Part shown: positions 63,961-64,000 of the stretch, in pieces | Position numbering within the stretch: the stretch's first letter is position 1 | How the letters are laid out: each line of letters starts with the position of its first letter | Position numbers and translations under genes: made by a program | Notes under the pieces: model-generated | Database searches by the model: none | What the model saw: only the letters and a program-made list of their open reading frames with translations | What the model was told of the DNA's origin: nothing | From: Pseudomonas anuradhapurensis | Lineage (GTDB): Bacteria; Pseudomonadota; Gammaproteobacteria; Pseudomonadales; Pseudomonadaceae | Reading direction: 5' to 3' | Length of the DNA: 64,000 nt | Assembly: GCF_014269225.2 (NCBI RefSeq) | Contig: NZ_CP077097.1 | Location: 2,615,001 to 2,679,000 of the forward strand

Positions 63961-64000
63961 GGCAGGCTCCGGGGCAATTCGCTGTCTTATCGTTGGGAGA

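Overview
The window is high-GC chromosomal DNA from a Pseudomonas of the P. putida group. The gene content (benR-benABCD-benK-catA-benF, PagL, an OprD-family porin, Ku/LigD), the codon use and the many 30-45 bp extragenic palindromes (REP elements) between genes all point there. There are no rRNA or tRNA genes, CRISPR array or complete insertion sequence.

Layout. 1-11264: end of an L-serine dehydratase, a DUF3313 lipoprotein, then a polyamine block (PuuB-like oxidase, orphan PotF-like binding protein, PuuA-like glutamyl-polyamine synthetase, AraC regulator), an orphan SF1 helicase, and a succinate-semialdehyde dehydrogenase divergent from a LysR regulator. 11391-17648: small periplasmic protein, PhyH-type dioxygenase, lipid A deacylase PagL, TonB-dependent siderophore receptor with a Fur-like box, tandem universal stress protein and an inositol-phosphatase-family enzyme. 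17659-19240: a 141-bp MITE-like element next to an AT-richer delta-60 repeat gene, the clearest sign of acquired DNA. 19454-29187: a lipoprotein and the benzoate regulon. BenR should act at two 15-bp direct repeats upstream of benA; BenABC and BenD make catechol, CatA opens the ring, and BenK and BenF import benzoate. 29257-37207: YdjM-like membrane protein, aldo/keto reductase, Rieske-FAD reductase, then an MFS transporter, CdaR-type regulator and glycerate kinase, which look like one sugar-acid/glycerate module. 37287-40637: a lone tyrosine recombinase and a GGDEF-EAL protein.

41006-47432 holds two nitrogen-compound modules: codB-pucR-codA (cytosine uptake and deamination) and, on the other strand, a YheO/DauR-like regulator followed by a PLP dehydratase and an ornithine-cyclodeaminase-family enzyme with overlapping stop and start codons. 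47672-54689 mixes a KfrA-like coiled-coil DNA-binding protein, small stress-type proteins, a frameshifted small gene, a diguanylate cyclase, an acetyltransferase, a CrtZ-like hydroxylase, a BASS transporter and a DyP peroxidase. 54937-63960 holds a KGG-motif protein, a small lipoprotein, a tight gene set (haem-oxygenase-like iron enzyme, class I methyltransferase with NPPY, GCS2/YbdK-type carboxylate-amine ligase, nucleosidase), a YghA-like SDR, and the convergent Ku and LigD genes of bacterial non-homologous end joining.

The best candidate for an undescribed system is the 55393-59478 gene set. Its enzymes fit a small pathway in which an amino-acid-like molecule is ligated, methylated and oxidised while S-adenosylhomocysteine is cleared. 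The dehydratase/cyclodeaminase pair is second: it resembles the dehydratase-reductase half of the beta-hydroxyaspartate cycle.
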